Assembly: GCF_900111645.1 (NCBI RefSeq) | Contig: NZ_FOHQ01000001.1 | Span: 124,001-188,000, forward strand | Direction of reading: 5' to 3' | DNA from: Methanococcoides vulcani | GTDB lineage: Archaea > Halobacteriota > Methanosarcinia > Methanosarcinales > Methanosarcinaceae | DNA length: 64,000 nt | Shown here: positions 46,399-56,004 of the stretch, one piece after another | Position numbering within the stretch: position 1 is the first letter of the stretch | Layout of the letters: every line of letters begins with the position of its first letter | The notes under the pieces: generated by a model | Seen by the model: only the letters and a program-made list of their open reading frames with translations | The model's database searches: none | Told to the model about the DNA's origin: nothing | Translations under genes and position numbers: made by a program

Positions 46399-47622
46399 TC
46401 AGAAGTCGAAAAGGGAACTCTGGTTCTTGGGCTTTGCCGGATTTTGCTTTGGCTTGTTTTCTGAGTCCGGAAGTTCTATCCATCCGTACTGGCCTCCGCC
46501 TCCGGGGTGGATAATGACCTCGCCGTTTCTAAATGCCATTATGGCATCGACTATTTTCGGGTTTACTATGTCGAGCTGTTCCGGTCTGGCATCCAGCAGT
46601 ACCGCAACCTCGTTGCCGAACTTTTCCACAAGGGTGTCCCATGCTGTTCTTACGCCTTTGGTCGTGATGCTGGAATGGCCCAATGCCATCATGATGATCT
46701 CTGCAAGGGGTGCCAGGTGGAGGTAGTCAGGACGGTGGTCGGGGTGTACCGGGGTTTCCAGGTCTGCTAGCTCGTTCACCCTGTCGGATACGCCTTTCTT
46801 GACCTGTCCCCTGCACTGGGGGCATCGCCAGTTATTCTGAATAGCTTCCTCAAGGTTGTAGTGGGTGAAGCACTTGATGCATGCGGATTCGTTGTACTTT
46901 CCTTCTTCGGGGAAGAATCCCACGTTCAGGGTGGCTTTGTAACCTTCCTTGCGCAGGATCGCTTTTTCCAGTCCTTCAAAATCGACCGAAGGGACTTCAA
47001 ATCGGGTAAATTCGCGTGCGAGTTTGTTGGACCAGGGTGAATGTGCATCCGAGTTGGTCAGGAAGGTGAGCCTGTGAAGCTCACTGATGCGGTCTGCATA
47101 ATCAGTATCAGCGCTGAGTCCCAGTTCCACGAAAGAGATGTAGTCTGTCAGATCTCCGTAGCAGCTTTTGAGCGAGTCATGGTATGCATACAGGGCTGTC
47201 CAGGGGGTGAATGCATGGCAGGGTCCGATCAGTGCACCGACGTCCTTTGCTATCTGTGCGATCTCACTGCCGTCGAGTTTGACCGTGGGTCTGCCATCCA
47301 CTGCCAGGTCGGCATATTTTGACATGGTCTCTGCCAGCTCCTCGGCTTTTGAGATGGATGGCAGGATCAGGAGATGGTGGACGCGGTTCTTATCCTCGAT
47401 CTCTGTGGTAGGAATAAAATAAGTGTCATTGATGAGAATTGTCTCATCATCCGTAGCTGCCGTTTTAATGTCATCGAGCCATTTCGGGTGGATGCAGTCG
47501 CCTGTAGCCACAAGGTCGATGCCTTTCTTCTTTGCCTCTACGGCAATTGTTGGCAGCTCCATCTTATTGGAGCACGCCATGGAATATTTAGAATGGAGGT
47601 GGAGATCAGCATTGATCTGCAT
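46399..47622 (-). CDS. endoQ: Endonuclease Q (EndoQ), PHP-type DNA repair nuclease
   Basis: 407 aa. PHP domain motifs DLHLHSKYS at the N-terminus, ATGDCIHP and TNSDAHSPW; a zinc-finger-like CIKCFTHYN...CPQCRG in the middle; and helix-hairpin-like C-terminal region. The last residues QSSLFDF are a PCNA-binding PIP box. EndoQ cuts 5' of deaminated bases (uracil, hypoxanthine). Next to the PAC2-nop10 cluster on the same strand. Confidence 0.93.
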   Translation of the reverse strand: MQINADLHLHSKYSMACSNKMELPTIAVEAKKKGIDLVATGDCIHPKWLDDIKTAATDDETILINDTYFIPTTEIEDKNRVHHLLILPSISKAEELAETMSKYADLAVDGRPTVKLDGSEIAQIAKDVGALIGPCHAFTPWTALYAYHDSLKSCYGDLTDYISFVELGLSADTDYADRISELHRLTFLTNSDAHSPWSNKLAREFTRFEVPSVDFEGLEKAILRKEGYKATLNVGFFPEEGKYNESACIKCFTHYNLEEAIQNNWRCPQCRGQVKKGVSDRVNELADLETPVHPDHRPDYLHLAPLAEIIMMALGHSSITTKGVRTAWDTLVEKFGNEVAVLLDARPEQLDIVNPKIVDAIMAFRNGEVIIHPGGGGQYGWIELPDSENKPKQNPAKPKNQSSLFDF

Positions 47623-47631
47623 GTTCCCACC

Positions 47632-48405
47632 TTAACCAATGTATCTTAGGTCTTCTTCAACGGCCGTATCTCTCAATACGCCCTGTTGCTGCTGTTTTGC
47701 TTCAATGAGGTTAGCAACGATCTTCTCCATGTCCTTTGCACGCTCTTCGAGTTCACTTACCTCGACCTCTATGTTCAGGAGCTTGCTTAAGATTGCTAGA
47801 AGGGATTGTGCACTTTTCGGGTCAACCAGGTATCCTGAGGTCAATCCCATCAAGCATGCAGCTTTTATGTCCTTGAACTTACTAAGTCCAAGCAAAAGAC
47901 CTGATGCACCTACGATACCTCCTCCGGGTTCGTTAGGTTTGAATGTAACTCCAAGTTCCTTCAGTTCCTCGATAAGTTCTGTATCGTTGGCAGCACCCAT
48001 AACCTCGTCGGTGTGCTCCAGCTTGCCTGTAGGGTATCCTCCAAGAGTGTATATCTTTGACACGCCCAGTTCGGCGGCAAGTTCGATATAGATGCCTCCA
48101 AGTTCATAATGACCATCTGTAGTTGTGCTCTGATGGTCTCCACCCAGAAGTACAAGGTCCCTTTCGTCAGTCTTGCAAATGTGCACTTCGTTATTGACAA
48201 GCTTAACGGTACTTTCCTCGCTCACCATGACCTGTGGTGGAAAATGAGGGGAATATATCTCAAATACTTTTTCTGCTTCAAGCTTTTCGATCAGGTGATC
48301 GACAACAAGCTTTCCAACATGCCCGACTCCCGGAAGGCCAACAAGTAGTATGGGGTCGTTTAGCTGGATATCATCCTTAAGGCGGATCACAGTTGTTTCA
48401 CGCAT
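47632..48405 (-). CDS. PAC2-family proteasome assembly chaperone
   Basis: 257 aa from ATG at 48405. LVGLPGVGHVGKLVVDHLIEK and GGYPTGKLEHTDEVMGAAND, and LMGLTSGYLVDPKSAQSLL are typical of PAC2/PbaB-like proteins. Overlaps the end of nop10 by 8 bp, the arrangement conserved in archaea. Confidence 0.9.
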   Translation of the reverse strand: MRETTVIRLKDDIQLNDPILLVGLPGVGHVGKLVVDHLIEKLEAEKVFEIYSPHFPPQVMVSEESTVKLVNNEVHICKTDERDLVLLGGDHQSTTTDGHYELGGIYIELAAELGVSKIYTLGGYPTGKLEHTDEVMGAANDTELIEELKELGVTFKPNEPGGGIVGASGLLLGLSKFKDIKAACLMGLTSGYLVDPKSAQSLLAILSKLLNIEVEVSELEERAKDMEKIVANLIEAKQQQQGVLRDTAVEEDLRYIG

Positions 48406-48568
48406 GTTCCATCTCCCTCCTTTTAGATATTCGGCGGTATTTGCCATAGGGGTCAAGCGGGGAAAATCGTGCCGGAAGTGGATTTCCAGAAGGTTCTCCA
48501 CACTCCGGACAGCTCTCTTTCAATGTGTAAACATTGCATTGAGCACACTTTCTGATCTTGTTTCCCAA
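48398..48568 (-). CDS. nop10: Nop10, H/ACA RNP component
   Basis: 56 aa from a TTG start at 48568. GNKIRKCAQCNVYTLKESCP with a zinc ribbon (CxxC...CxxC) and PARFSPLDPYGKYR are diagnostic. Part of the guide-RNA pseudouridylation complex with Cbf5, Gar1 and L7Ae. An in-frame ATG far upstream overlaps aIF2alpha and is not needed. Confidence 0.92.
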   Translation of the reverse strand: MGNKIRKCAQCNVYTLKESCPECGEPSGNPLPARFSPLDPYGKYRRISKRREMEHA

Positions 48569-48575
48569 TGGAACA

Positions 48576-49376
48576 TCACGCCTTTGCTGTTTCGATATGT
48601 CGGTGGAAAATTCCTTTTCCGTCCTTCTTTTCGATATAGTCAATAGCTTTCTCAGAAGCTTTCTTCAAAACAGCTTCCGCGGTCTTGTAGTCAGGTGCGA
48701 TGACCTTTATCCGGTATCTTGGTGCGCCTGTGTATGTGACGTCTATCCTGACATCATCATCTTTCTTGATCTTGGTAGCTGATTTGAGGGATTTCTTGAT
48801 AATATCGATCCCATCAGGGCTATTGGAGGTAAGGTCCACGTATCCTGCGATGTCTACGAATGGAAGTTTAATATTTTCTTGAGCGATGTCTGCTATCTTT
48901 GCGGCCAGTTTCTTGCTGATAGCCATGCCTTCGAAAGCTTCCTTTCCGTTGATGGCAGCTTCTTCAAAGCCAGTGTAGCAGCTTCCGAACTCTTCCATGA
49001 AAAGGGACTTTACTTCTTCCATCTTTTCCGGGCTGGTCTTTGTGTCCTCAGCTACGAACTGGAGCCACTTCTCAGCTTTCTGTTCGTTCTTCCAGTCCTG
49101 GATCTTCGCACGCTTCTGGTGTTCGTTGACATCCTTTAAGGACAGGTCGATGTGACGTCGGTTCGGGTCTACGTCCAGCACTTTGCAGACGATCTTCTGA
49201 CCTTCCCTGACGTAATCACGGACATACTTGACCCATCCGGCCTTGATCTCGGAGATATGGATAAATCCCTCTTTACCCCCGTATTCCTCAAGGGTGGTAT
49301 AGGCCCCAAAGTCGACTACGTTCTTTACAGTACAAACTACAAAGTCGCCGCTTTCTGGCCAGTTATTATTATCCAT
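48576..49376 (-). CDS. Translation initiation factor aIF2 alpha
   Basis: 266 aa. N-terminal S1 domain (GDFVVCTVKNVVDFGAYTTLEEY; GFIHISEI), helical middle domain and C-terminal alpha/beta domain, complete in length. Partner of aIF2 beta/gamma in initiator tRNA delivery. Sits 7 bp upstream of nop10. Confidence 0.95.
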   Translation of the reverse strand: MDNNNWPESGDFVVCTVKNVVDFGAYTTLEEYGGKEGFIHISEIKAGWVKYVRDYVREGQKIVCKVLDVDPNRRHIDLSLKDVNEHQKRAKIQDWKNEQKAEKWLQFVAEDTKTSPEKMEEVKSLFMEEFGSCYTGFEEAAINGKEAFEGMAISKKLAAKIADIAQENIKLPFVDIAGYVDLTSNSPDGIDIIKKSLKSATKIKKDDDVRIDVTYTGAPRYRIKVIAPDYKTAEAVLKKASEKAIDYIEKKDGKGIFHRHIETAKA

Positions 49377-49387
49377 TCTACACCACT

Positions 49388-49564
49388 TTATTCAAGGACT
49401 TCCAGGATATGTGTTGTAATTGTTGACTTTCCGCCGGTGGATTCTGCAAGTGTTCTTCCGCATACGAGGCATGTGACCTTGCGGCTTGCACTGCCGAAGA
49501 TGACCTGCTCGTTGGAGCAGTCGTTGCATTTTACGCGTAAGAATCTGCTTTTTGGTTGTGTCAT
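49388..49564 (-). CDS. rps27e: Ribosomal protein S27e
   Basis: 58 aa from ATG at 49564. Zinc finger [12 protein letters not shown]...CLVCGRTL matches S27e. Between L44e and aIF2alpha, as in most euryarchaea. Confidence 0.95.
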   Translation of the reverse strand: MTQPKSRFLRVKCNDCSNEQVIFGSASRKVTCLVCGRTLAESTGGKSTITTHILEVLE

Positions 49565-49569
49565 TGTTA

Positions 49570-49848
49570 TCATTCCTTAAACTCGAATTTCTTTGCTCTG
49601 AAGCATGGCCTCTGGTGTGACTTGTTGCACTCGGCGCAGCGGTATTTGAGCTGTACTCTCTTGGTTGGTTTGTCTCCTCCAGGAACCTTTGAGAACTTTC
49701 CACTGTTTCCGATGCCTGTTTGCCTCTTCTTCTGTCTTGCAATGCGTGTCATAGCCGATGCTTTGCCTTTCTTCACTCTCTCTGCAATGTGTTCAGTATG
49801 TTTTTTGCAGGATGGGCAATATGTTCTGAACCTCTTTGGAATTTTCAT
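49570..49848 (-). CDS. rpl44e: Ribosomal protein L44e (eL42)
   Basis: 92 aa. [18 protein letters not shown] and the downstream CAECNKSH zinc pair; [19 protein letters not shown] is typical. Next to S27e. Confidence 0.96.
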   Translation of the reverse strand: MKIPKRFRTYCPSCKKHTEHIAERVKKGKASAMTRIARQKKRQTGIGNSGKFSKVPGGDKPTKRVQLKYRCAECNKSHQRPCFRAKKFEFKE

Positions 49849-49877
49849 TATTTACACCTTTTATCAATTTGAATCTT

Positions 49878-50573
49878 TTATTTTGTGATAAGATGAGCAG
49901 CACCTCGTTTTACCAGAACATTTGCGTTCATTGCGGGCAAAACAACGACATCTTCTGCATGGGTAGTATAATTTCGCTTATCTACGGCATTAAATGTCGG
50001 TAGGTCTTTCAATATTCGGACAACAAAGTATTCTTCATTTATATTCCTTTTGGCTATCTCTGTCTTGTCCCTTACCTCATCATTGGTGACAATTGCCGGT
50101 GCTGATGCTTCTTGTACTAATCCTGTGGCAGTTGGTTCACCTGTGACTTTTTGTGAGGATATTTCCTGAGCCTTTGCAGGGGCTGCGGATGACGATGGGT
50201 CCAGTATCGGTTCGAGCAATCCGTTTCTTGCTACCTGTATTGCCGAAAGCGTTGCTTCATATACCGCCTGTTCTGCAGGAAGAAGTTTGTCAAGGTCCTG
50301 TCTTGGTGAGCTGCTTGAGAATGCATTGGAGGTGGCTCTTGAAGTGACCTTTCGTACCCGGCGAATGAATATCGTTTCCACATCATTGATGGCACTCTGG
50401 AGTTCATCCTCCAGTATCTTCGATTCGGCAGAGCGTGGATTGTTGATCTTTCTGATCTCTTCTTCAAGCTCATGGATATACTCATCCACAAGACGGTAGA
50501 ACCCATTTGGCAACGACCTTAAAGCCGAACTGTTCTCTTCCCTGAGTATGCTTTTGAGCTCATTACGATCCAT
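49878..50573 (-). CDS. GINS complex subunit Gins51 (Gins15)
   Basis: 231 aa from ATG at 50573, overlapping the priS end by 11 bp. N-terminal helical A domain (LREENSSALRSLPNGFYRLVDEYIHELEEE), a disordered Ala/Ser/Pro-rich linker, then a small B domain (VVRILKDLPTFNAVDKRNYT). Links MCM helicase and primase at the fork. Confidence 0.88.
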   Translation of the reverse strand: MDRNELKSILREENSSALRSLPNGFYRLVDEYIHELEEEIRKINNPRSAESKILEDELQSAINDVETIFIRRVRKVTSRATSNAFSSSSPRQDLDKLLPAEQAVYEATLSAIQVARNGLLEPILDPSSSAAPAKAQEISSQKVTGEPTATGLVQEASAPAIVTNDEVRDKTEIAKRNINEEYFVVRILKDLPTFNAVDKRNYTTHAEDVVVLPAMNANVLVKRGAAHLITK

Positions 50574-51735
50574 ATTCTGCTGCACCTCTGCACATAAGAT
50601 ACACGGCTGCGTATTCAGGTAATTCCTGTGTACCTTCCTCTACATAGAGGTCATTACCTTTCATTTGTACTGCAAAAGGTCTTATCACTTTTAATTTTAC
50701 CGGCTTGTCTGAGAACACGACAGCATCGGTCAATGGTTCAAAAGCCTCAAGCTCTGAAATGGAGAGTGTTGTAACACGCATTCCCGATTTTCCATGAAGG
50801 GACCCGCCCAGGCGTATAAGTCTTTTAATGTCGCCGGTAACAGGTTCATCCACACTTGCTGACATGTCATTCACTGCCTGCAATGCGAGGGTCTGTATAA
50901 TATCCTTATTGACCTTTGAAAGGGCTTCCATATTTCCTTTGCGTAGCAACTCGACCTGCGTTTCGTCCCTTAATATGTCGATCATCTTTTGTGCGGTCTT
51001 TTTGCCGATACCCTTGAAACCGGTGAAGAGCTCTTCTGCATCTTCCTTACTTGCAAGATCCGTTAGATAGGATACAAGGTATCGGTTGATCCTTCCTCCC
51101 CAGCCACCCTCGCTCTCCGGTGAAAGCATGTTCATCCTTACGTTCTCACTACCTGCATCACCACTGATCGCTTTCTTGTAGAATATCTTCTCAATATTGA
51201 GTCCCCTTCCACTGATATAATCCACGATCTCCCTTCTTTCTGCGCTTTCAAGGGAGCGAACACGCGGGTCACTTATGTGGAAATGGTAACCTCTGCCACC
51301 TGAAAAGACCGCCCTGATGTCTTCTTCATTAAAACCGAAATCATTTATCAGTAGGTCATAGAGCTTTAATGTCTCCTTCTTGACATGATCAAGCATTTCT
51401 GAATATGAGTTGGGTGCACCGGGGATGTGGTCTGCATCAAGGTCAAAGATAAGGTCTGCTTCCTGCCATTGTTTCTCTTTCATGGTAGGTGCACTGGGAT
51501 AAGTATAGTATGCAACAGAATGGTATGCATGTGCAGGTGCCATACCTGCAAGATATTCCTCGACCTCTCCGCGTGATCCAAATGACTTATGTCTTCTCAT
51601 TACGGTTTCCGGCATCTCATCAAAAGAGATGAATCCCCACTCGCGAGCTTCCAGTCTGGACGGGATATGTATCTCCGCTGTCTTGTAATATTCCTGGAAC
51701 TTCGATTTGAGGAAATACTTTGTCTTAAAGTTCAT
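50563..51735 (-). CDS. priS: DNA primase small (catalytic) subunit
   Basis: 390 aa. Catalytic acidic motif LIFDLDADHIP (about residue 97) and FSGGRGYHFHISDPRVR (SGGRGYH nucleotide site) are present, plus the helical insert. With PriL makes RNA/DNA primers. First gene of the archaeal replication-translation cluster, divergent from rqcH. Confidence 0.95.
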   Translation of the reverse strand: MNFKTKYFLKSKFQEYYKTAEIHIPSRLEAREWGFISFDEMPETVMRRHKSFGSRGEVEEYLAGMAPAHAYHSVAYYTYPSAPTMKEKQWQEADLIFDLDADHIPGAPNSYSEMLDHVKKETLKLYDLLINDFGFNEEDIRAVFSGGRGYHFHISDPRVRSLESAERREIVDYISGRGLNIEKIFYKKAISGDAGSENVRMNMLSPESEGGWGGRINRYLVSYLTDLASKEDAEELFTGFKGIGKKTAQKMIDILRDETQVELLRKGNMEALSKVNKDIIQTLALQAVNDMSASVDEPVTGDIKRLIRLGGSLHGKSGMRVTTLSISELEAFEPLTDAVVFSDKPVKLKVIRPFAVQMKGNDLYVEEGTQELPEYAAVYLMCRGAAEYGS

Positions 51736-51879
51736 TGCTTGTTTCCTGCTGATATTGTCTGCTGCTCAAGACTCCAACCAATTGATGTGTTTATCCTATT
51801 TCTTTATTACTTCAACCTGTTGTTGTCAGATGCGTCAATATGGATAAACCTTAAGTCAGGTCGAACTCTATAAGCATCT

Positions 51880-53877
51880 ATGAAGCAGGAGATGACGAGT
51901 GCAGATGTGGCTGCTCTTGTGTCCGAACTTGGTAACGTCGATGTTGAAGGCTCTCTCATCGATGCAAAGATCGGTAAGGTGTACCAGCCAGTTCCGGGTG
52001 AGATCAGGATAAATCTTTTCATATTCGGAAAAGGACGTGACAATCTGGTGATACAGGCCGGCAAGAGGGCACACATGAGCAAGTATTTGCGCCCAAGCCC
52101 AAAACTACCCCATGCATTCCCTATGCTGTTGAGGAAGCATATAACGGGTGGCAGAATAACTTCTGTAGATCAGTATGACTTTGACAGGATCATTGAGATC
52201 GGTGTGATCCGTGGTGGTATTGAGACAATACTTGTATGTGAACTGTTCTCAAGAGGTAATATCGTTCTTCTTGACAGTGACCGTAAGATCATTCTACCGA
52301 TGAATCCCGTGACCTTCAGAGGGCGCAGGGTTCGCAGTGGTGAAATATATGAATACCCTGAAGCACAGCTAAGTCCGCTTGATGTTGAAGAGGCCGGAAT
52401 GGCAGATCTGTTTGCATCTTCCACTTCAGATGTTGTCAGGACGATAGCAACCAGTTACAATCTCGGCGGTGTTCTTGCAGAGGAAGTCTGCCTGAGGGCA
52501 GGCGTTGATAAGAAAACAGCAGCAAAGGATGCCACTTCCGATGATGTAAAAGCACTTTGTAAAGCTGTAAAGATCGTGTTTTCCCCAATTGAGGAACATA
52601 GTCTGAAGCCCTGTATAGTCAAAAAGAAGGTGAATGGCGAGTTAGAGGCAATTGATGTCGCCCCTATGGAGCTTGAGCAGTATTCTGCCGATGAGAAAGA
52701 ATATTTCCCATCTTTCAATCAGGCCCTTGATGAATTCTTCGGAAAAAAAGCATCTGAAGAAGTAATTGAGGAAGTAGTTGCTAAAAAGAAGGAAAAGGTT
52801 GACGTCTTTGAAAGAAGGCTTCGTAAACAGCAGGAAGCTATCAGGAAGTTCGAGAAGGACTCCGAAAAGTACACTGCCATTGCAGAGAAGGTCTATGAAC
52901 ATTACCAGAGCATTGAACAAGTGCTTGCTGTTCTGGAGAATGCACGCAATAAAGGCTATTCCTGGGCTGAGATCCGTTCTATACTCAAAAAGGCAAAAGA
53001 TGACCTGCCTGCAGCACGCTTGATCATAAGTATCGATTCAGCGGAAGGATTTGTCGTAGTTGATCTTGACGGTATCAATGCGAGTATCAATATTCGTAAG
53101 ACAGTTCCGCAAAATGCTCAGATCTATTATGATAGAGCTAAAAAGTTAAGCAAAAAACGTGATGGTGCTTTGCGTGCGATCGAGGATACGAAGGTTGCAA
53201 TGCAGAAAAGGGAGAAGAAAGTATCCAAAAGAAGAAAGGCTTTCTTCAAGAAGCACTGGTATGACCGGTTCAGGTGGTTCTTCTCGTCCGACGGTTTCCT
53301 TGTTGTTGGTGGAAGGGATGCCGATACCAATGAGGAGCTTGTGAAAAAGTACATGGAAAAACGCGACATCGTGTTCCACACGCAGGTACCCGGCGCACCT
53401 ATTACAATTATCAAGACCGAGGGTAAGGATGTTCCGGAAACGACCCTTGAGGAAGCTGCAAGATTCGTGGTTTCCTATTCCAGCATCTGGAAAGCAGGAC
53501 AGTTCAGCGGTGACTGTTACTGGATAAAACCTGAGCAGGTCTCCAAGACCCCGGAATCCGGTGAATACCTGAGGAAAGGTTCCTTCGTTATCCGCGGTGA
53601 ACGTAATTATTACAAGGATGTTCCTGTAGGTGTTGCTGTTGGCCTGGAGCTTGGTGCGGAAACCCGCGTCATAGGAGGTCCGGTGTCGGCTATCGAACGC
53701 TCCGGCAAATATGTGGTCGAGCTGCTTCCCGGTAAGTTCAACCAGAACGATATTGCAAAGAAGGTCTATCGCATTTATGTAGATGAATTAAAGGATCCTT
53801 CATTTGTCAAACAGGTAGCATCTCCTGATAGTATTGCAAGGATGCTTCCGCCAGGGGAATCGGATATCAAAAAGTGA
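51880..53877 (+). CDS. rqcH: RqcH/NEMF homologue, ribosome-associated quality control
   Basis: 665 aa. NFACT-N domain at about 1-200 (MTSADVAALVSELGNVDVEGS, NPVTFRGRRV), coiled-coil hairpin around residues 290-440, NFACT-R around 450-560 (RFRWFFSSDGFLVVGGRDADTNE) with the conserved GGRDA, and C-terminal NFACT-C. Binds stalled large subunits and recruits tRNA-Ala for tailing in bacteria and archaea. Followed 49 bp later by pelota, another rescue factor. Confidence 0.94.
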   Translation: MKQEMTSADVAALVSELGNVDVEGSLIDAKIGKVYQPVPGEIRINLFIFGKGRDNLVIQAGKRAHMSKYLRPSPKLPHAFPMLLRKHITGGRITSVDQYDFDRIIEIGVIRGGIETILVCELFSRGNIVLLDSDRKIILPMNPVTFRGRRVRSGEIYEYPEAQLSPLDVEEAGMADLFASSTSDVVRTIATSYNLGGVLAEEVCLRAGVDKKTAAKDATSDDVKALCKAVKIVFSPIEEHSLKPCIVKKKVNGELEAIDVAPMELEQYSADEKEYFPSFNQALDEFFGKKASEEVIEEVVAKKKEKVDVFERRLRKQQEAIRKFEKDSEKYTAIAEKVYEHYQSIEQVLAVLENARNKGYSWAEIRSILKKAKDDLPAARLIISIDSAEGFVVVDLDGINASINIRKTVPQNAQIYYDRAKKLSKKRDGALRAIEDTKVAMQKREKKVSKRRKAFFKKHWYDRFRWFFSSDGFLVVGGRDADTNEELVKKYMEKRDIVFHTQVPGAPITIIKTEGKDVPETTLEEAARFVVSYSSIWKAGQFSGDCYWIKPEQVSKTPESGEYLRKGSFVIRGERNYYKDVPVGVAVGLELGAETRVIGGPVSAIERSGKYVVELLPGKFNQNDIAKKVYRIYVDELKDPSFVKQVASPDSIARMLPPGESDIKK

Positions 53878-53926
53878 CCTTTTGATGAGTATGGATATAT
53901 GACTGTCTAAATTGCTGGGTATTATC

Positions 53927-54970
53927 ATGAGAGTAACAAAAAGAGACCTTAGAGGAAATAAGGAAGGTGAGATAGCCCTTACTCCGGAGACACTGGATGA
54001 TCTATGGCATTTGAAATACATCATCGAGAAAGGCGATCTTGTATTTGCTCTCACTAAAAGGAAAGCTGATGCTGCCAGCGATAAGCTCAGGCCGGAGAAG
54101 GTCGAGAAAAAGAACGTGAGACTTGGTATCAGGGTAGATGACCTTGAGTTCCATAAGTTCTCCAATCGTCTAAGGGTCCACGGTCTTATTGAACATGGGA
54201 TGGATGCCGGTTATCACCATACTCTCAATATTGAGGAGGGAACTGCCCTCTCTATAATAAAGCACTGGAAAAAGGACCAGGTCGAGCGTGTGAACGAGGC
54301 AGAAGCTGCATCCAAAAGGCCAAAGGTCATTATCGTGGCCATTGAAGAAGGCGATGCAGACATTGGTTTTGTGCGCCACTATGGCATAGAGCTTTATTCC
54401 CATATCCGGCAGTCATCCGGGAAAGGTGAAGGCACGCTTCGTGAAGTGTTCTTCAGCACCATCCTGGAGCAGTTAAGTCATGCCATGTGCGGGACGGAGT
54501 CGGTCGTTGTTGCAGGACCGGGTTTTACCAAGGATGATCTTATGAAGTACATCTCTGCAAACAATTCCGAGCTGGCAGCAGGTATCCTTGTTGAGGATAC
54601 ATCTTCTATAGGCATGTCCGGTTTTCAGGAAGTGCTTAGAAGGGGTGCAGTTGACAGGATAATGGAAGAGTCCAGGATTGCCAGGGAGTCTTCACTTATG
54701 GATGAACTATTAAGAGAGATGGCTCTTGGTGGCAAGGTTGCGTATGGTATGGATGAAGTGAAAACAGCGATAGATTATGGTGCGGTCGAAACGCTCCTGG
54801 TCGCTGATGAGCTGCTTCGTCTGGAGCGGGAAGCAGGTAACATCGATGCTATGATACAGGAAGTCGAGCATGCACAGGGTAACATGGTGGTATTCAGTAC
54901 AGAGTTCGAGCCGGGGCAGAAATTGCACTCTCTTGGTGGTATAGCAGCTTTGTTGAGATTTAAGATATGA
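53927..54970 (+). CDS. pelA: Pelota, ribosome rescue factor
   Basis: 347 aa from ATG at 53927. Starts MRVTKRDLRGNKEGEIALTP as other Pelotas; N-terminal Sm-like domain, central and C-terminal eRF1-like domains are complete. Lacks the GGQ of eRF1. Works with aEF1A/ABCE1 to split stalled ribosomes. Same strand as rqcH. Confidence 0.95.
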   Translation: MRVTKRDLRGNKEGEIALTPETLDDLWHLKYIIEKGDLVFALTKRKADAASDKLRPEKVEKKNVRLGIRVDDLEFHKFSNRLRVHGLIEHGMDAGYHHTLNIEEGTALSIIKHWKKDQVERVNEAEAASKRPKVIIVAIEEGDADIGFVRHYGIELYSHIRQSSGKGEGTLREVFFSTILEQLSHAMCGTESVVVAGPGFTKDDLMKYISANNSELAAGILVEDTSSIGMSGFQEVLRRGAVDRIMEESRIARESSLMDELLREMALGGKVAYGMDEVKTAIDYGAVETLLVADELLRLEREAGNIDAMIQEVEHAQGNMVVFSTEFEPGQKLHSLGGIAALLRFKI

Positions 54971-54984
54971 TCGAAATGTGATCC

Positions 54985-55881
54985 TCAACGCTGTGGTTTG
55001 CCACTACGTAATGAAGGTCGTTCGATGTAATCAAGGCAAAGTAACTCCTTGCCATCCATGTAGACTCTGACAGTACCTCCGGATTCGGATATTGTGACCG
55101 CTATTGCAAAAGTGTCCCTTGTGATCGCAGCTGCTGATACATGTCTTCCTCCAAGCCCCTTTTCAATGCCAATGTCCTTTGCATCAACATCGAGATATCT
55201 GCCTGCAGCATTGACAATGCCAGCTTCTGATATCACAAAAATACCGTCAAGAAGAGCAAATTCCTTGACGGATTCCCAGTTCATCCTGTCCAGTATGTTC
55301 CTATGTTCGTCCTTATGGCCTGCATAGGGATTGAGTATCATCTGATGGGAACGCTGCATGACCTCTTCAGTATCGCCCAGGATAAAAGCAGTTCCTATTT
55401 TGTGTCCTTCTCTTCCGCTTGCAGCAATATCAAATGCTATGGTGAGCGCTGCACGCATGACCTCCGGTTCTATTCTTTCTTCACATTCCTGAAGTGTTCT
55501 GATAAGGGGGCTTTGTGAGATCTCGTGGATCACTATTGCGCTGGATTCCTTTGTCTGGATCACCCCGACGATAGTGCCTTCCCTGAGTTCACCGATTATA
55601 TGTTCGATTGCAGCTGCTTCTTCGATATACCGGACATTTCCGGACGTTTCCCTGTTAATGGGTTCAATGATCTTTTTCAGCTTTTGGCCTTCATCGGGGG
55701 TGTCGGATATCAGGTTATCAATAATGCTTTTTTGCCGCCGGGTCACATAATATATAGGAATGTCTGTTTCAATACTCTCAAGGTCAATGTCCCCGGATAC
55801 TATTATGGCTGGCGCTCCCAGTTCTTTGGCGATCTGAACTGCATGTCCTGCCAGTACGGTTGCTGTATTGATAGTATCCAT
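54985..55881 (-). CDS. dacZ: DacZ, archaeal diadenylate cyclase (c-di-AMP)
   Basis: 298 aa. C-terminal DAC domain has DGA (FALLDGIFVI) and RHR-type GGRHVSAAAITRDT motifs. The N-terminal half is a PK-like/sensory domain characteristic of the archaeal DacZ group. Makes c-di-AMP from two ATP, linked in archaea to osmotic balance. Convergent with pelota, divergent from thpR. Confidence 0.92.
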   Translation of the reverse strand: MDTINTATVLAGHAVQIAKELGAPAIIVSGDIDLESIETDIPIYYVTRRQKSIIDNLISDTPDEGQKLKKIIEPINRETSGNVRYIEEAAAIEHIIGELREGTIVGVIQTKESSAIVIHEISQSPLIRTLQECEERIEPEVMRAALTIAFDIAASGREGHKIGTAFILGDTEEVMQRSHQMILNPYAGHKDEHRNILDRMNWESVKEFALLDGIFVISEAGIVNAAGRYLDVDAKDIGIEKGLGGRHVSAAAITRDTFAIAVTISESGGTVRVYMDGKELLCLDYIERPSLRSGKPQR

Positions 55882-56004
55882 CCATTCCCTCAGATATTCT
55901 GTATTATTAATTATGGTAATTATCGATTATATATATTATCTATAAAACATTTCCGTCTGGGTCCAACGGTACCATTTAACAGACATACCGTCTATTTTGT
56001 TTAT

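Noticed and set aside
46190-46726. Long plus-strand reading frame over tRNA-Ser and the end of endoQ
   Set aside because: It reads antisense through the tRNA and the endoQ gene, has no family similarity and no good start signal.
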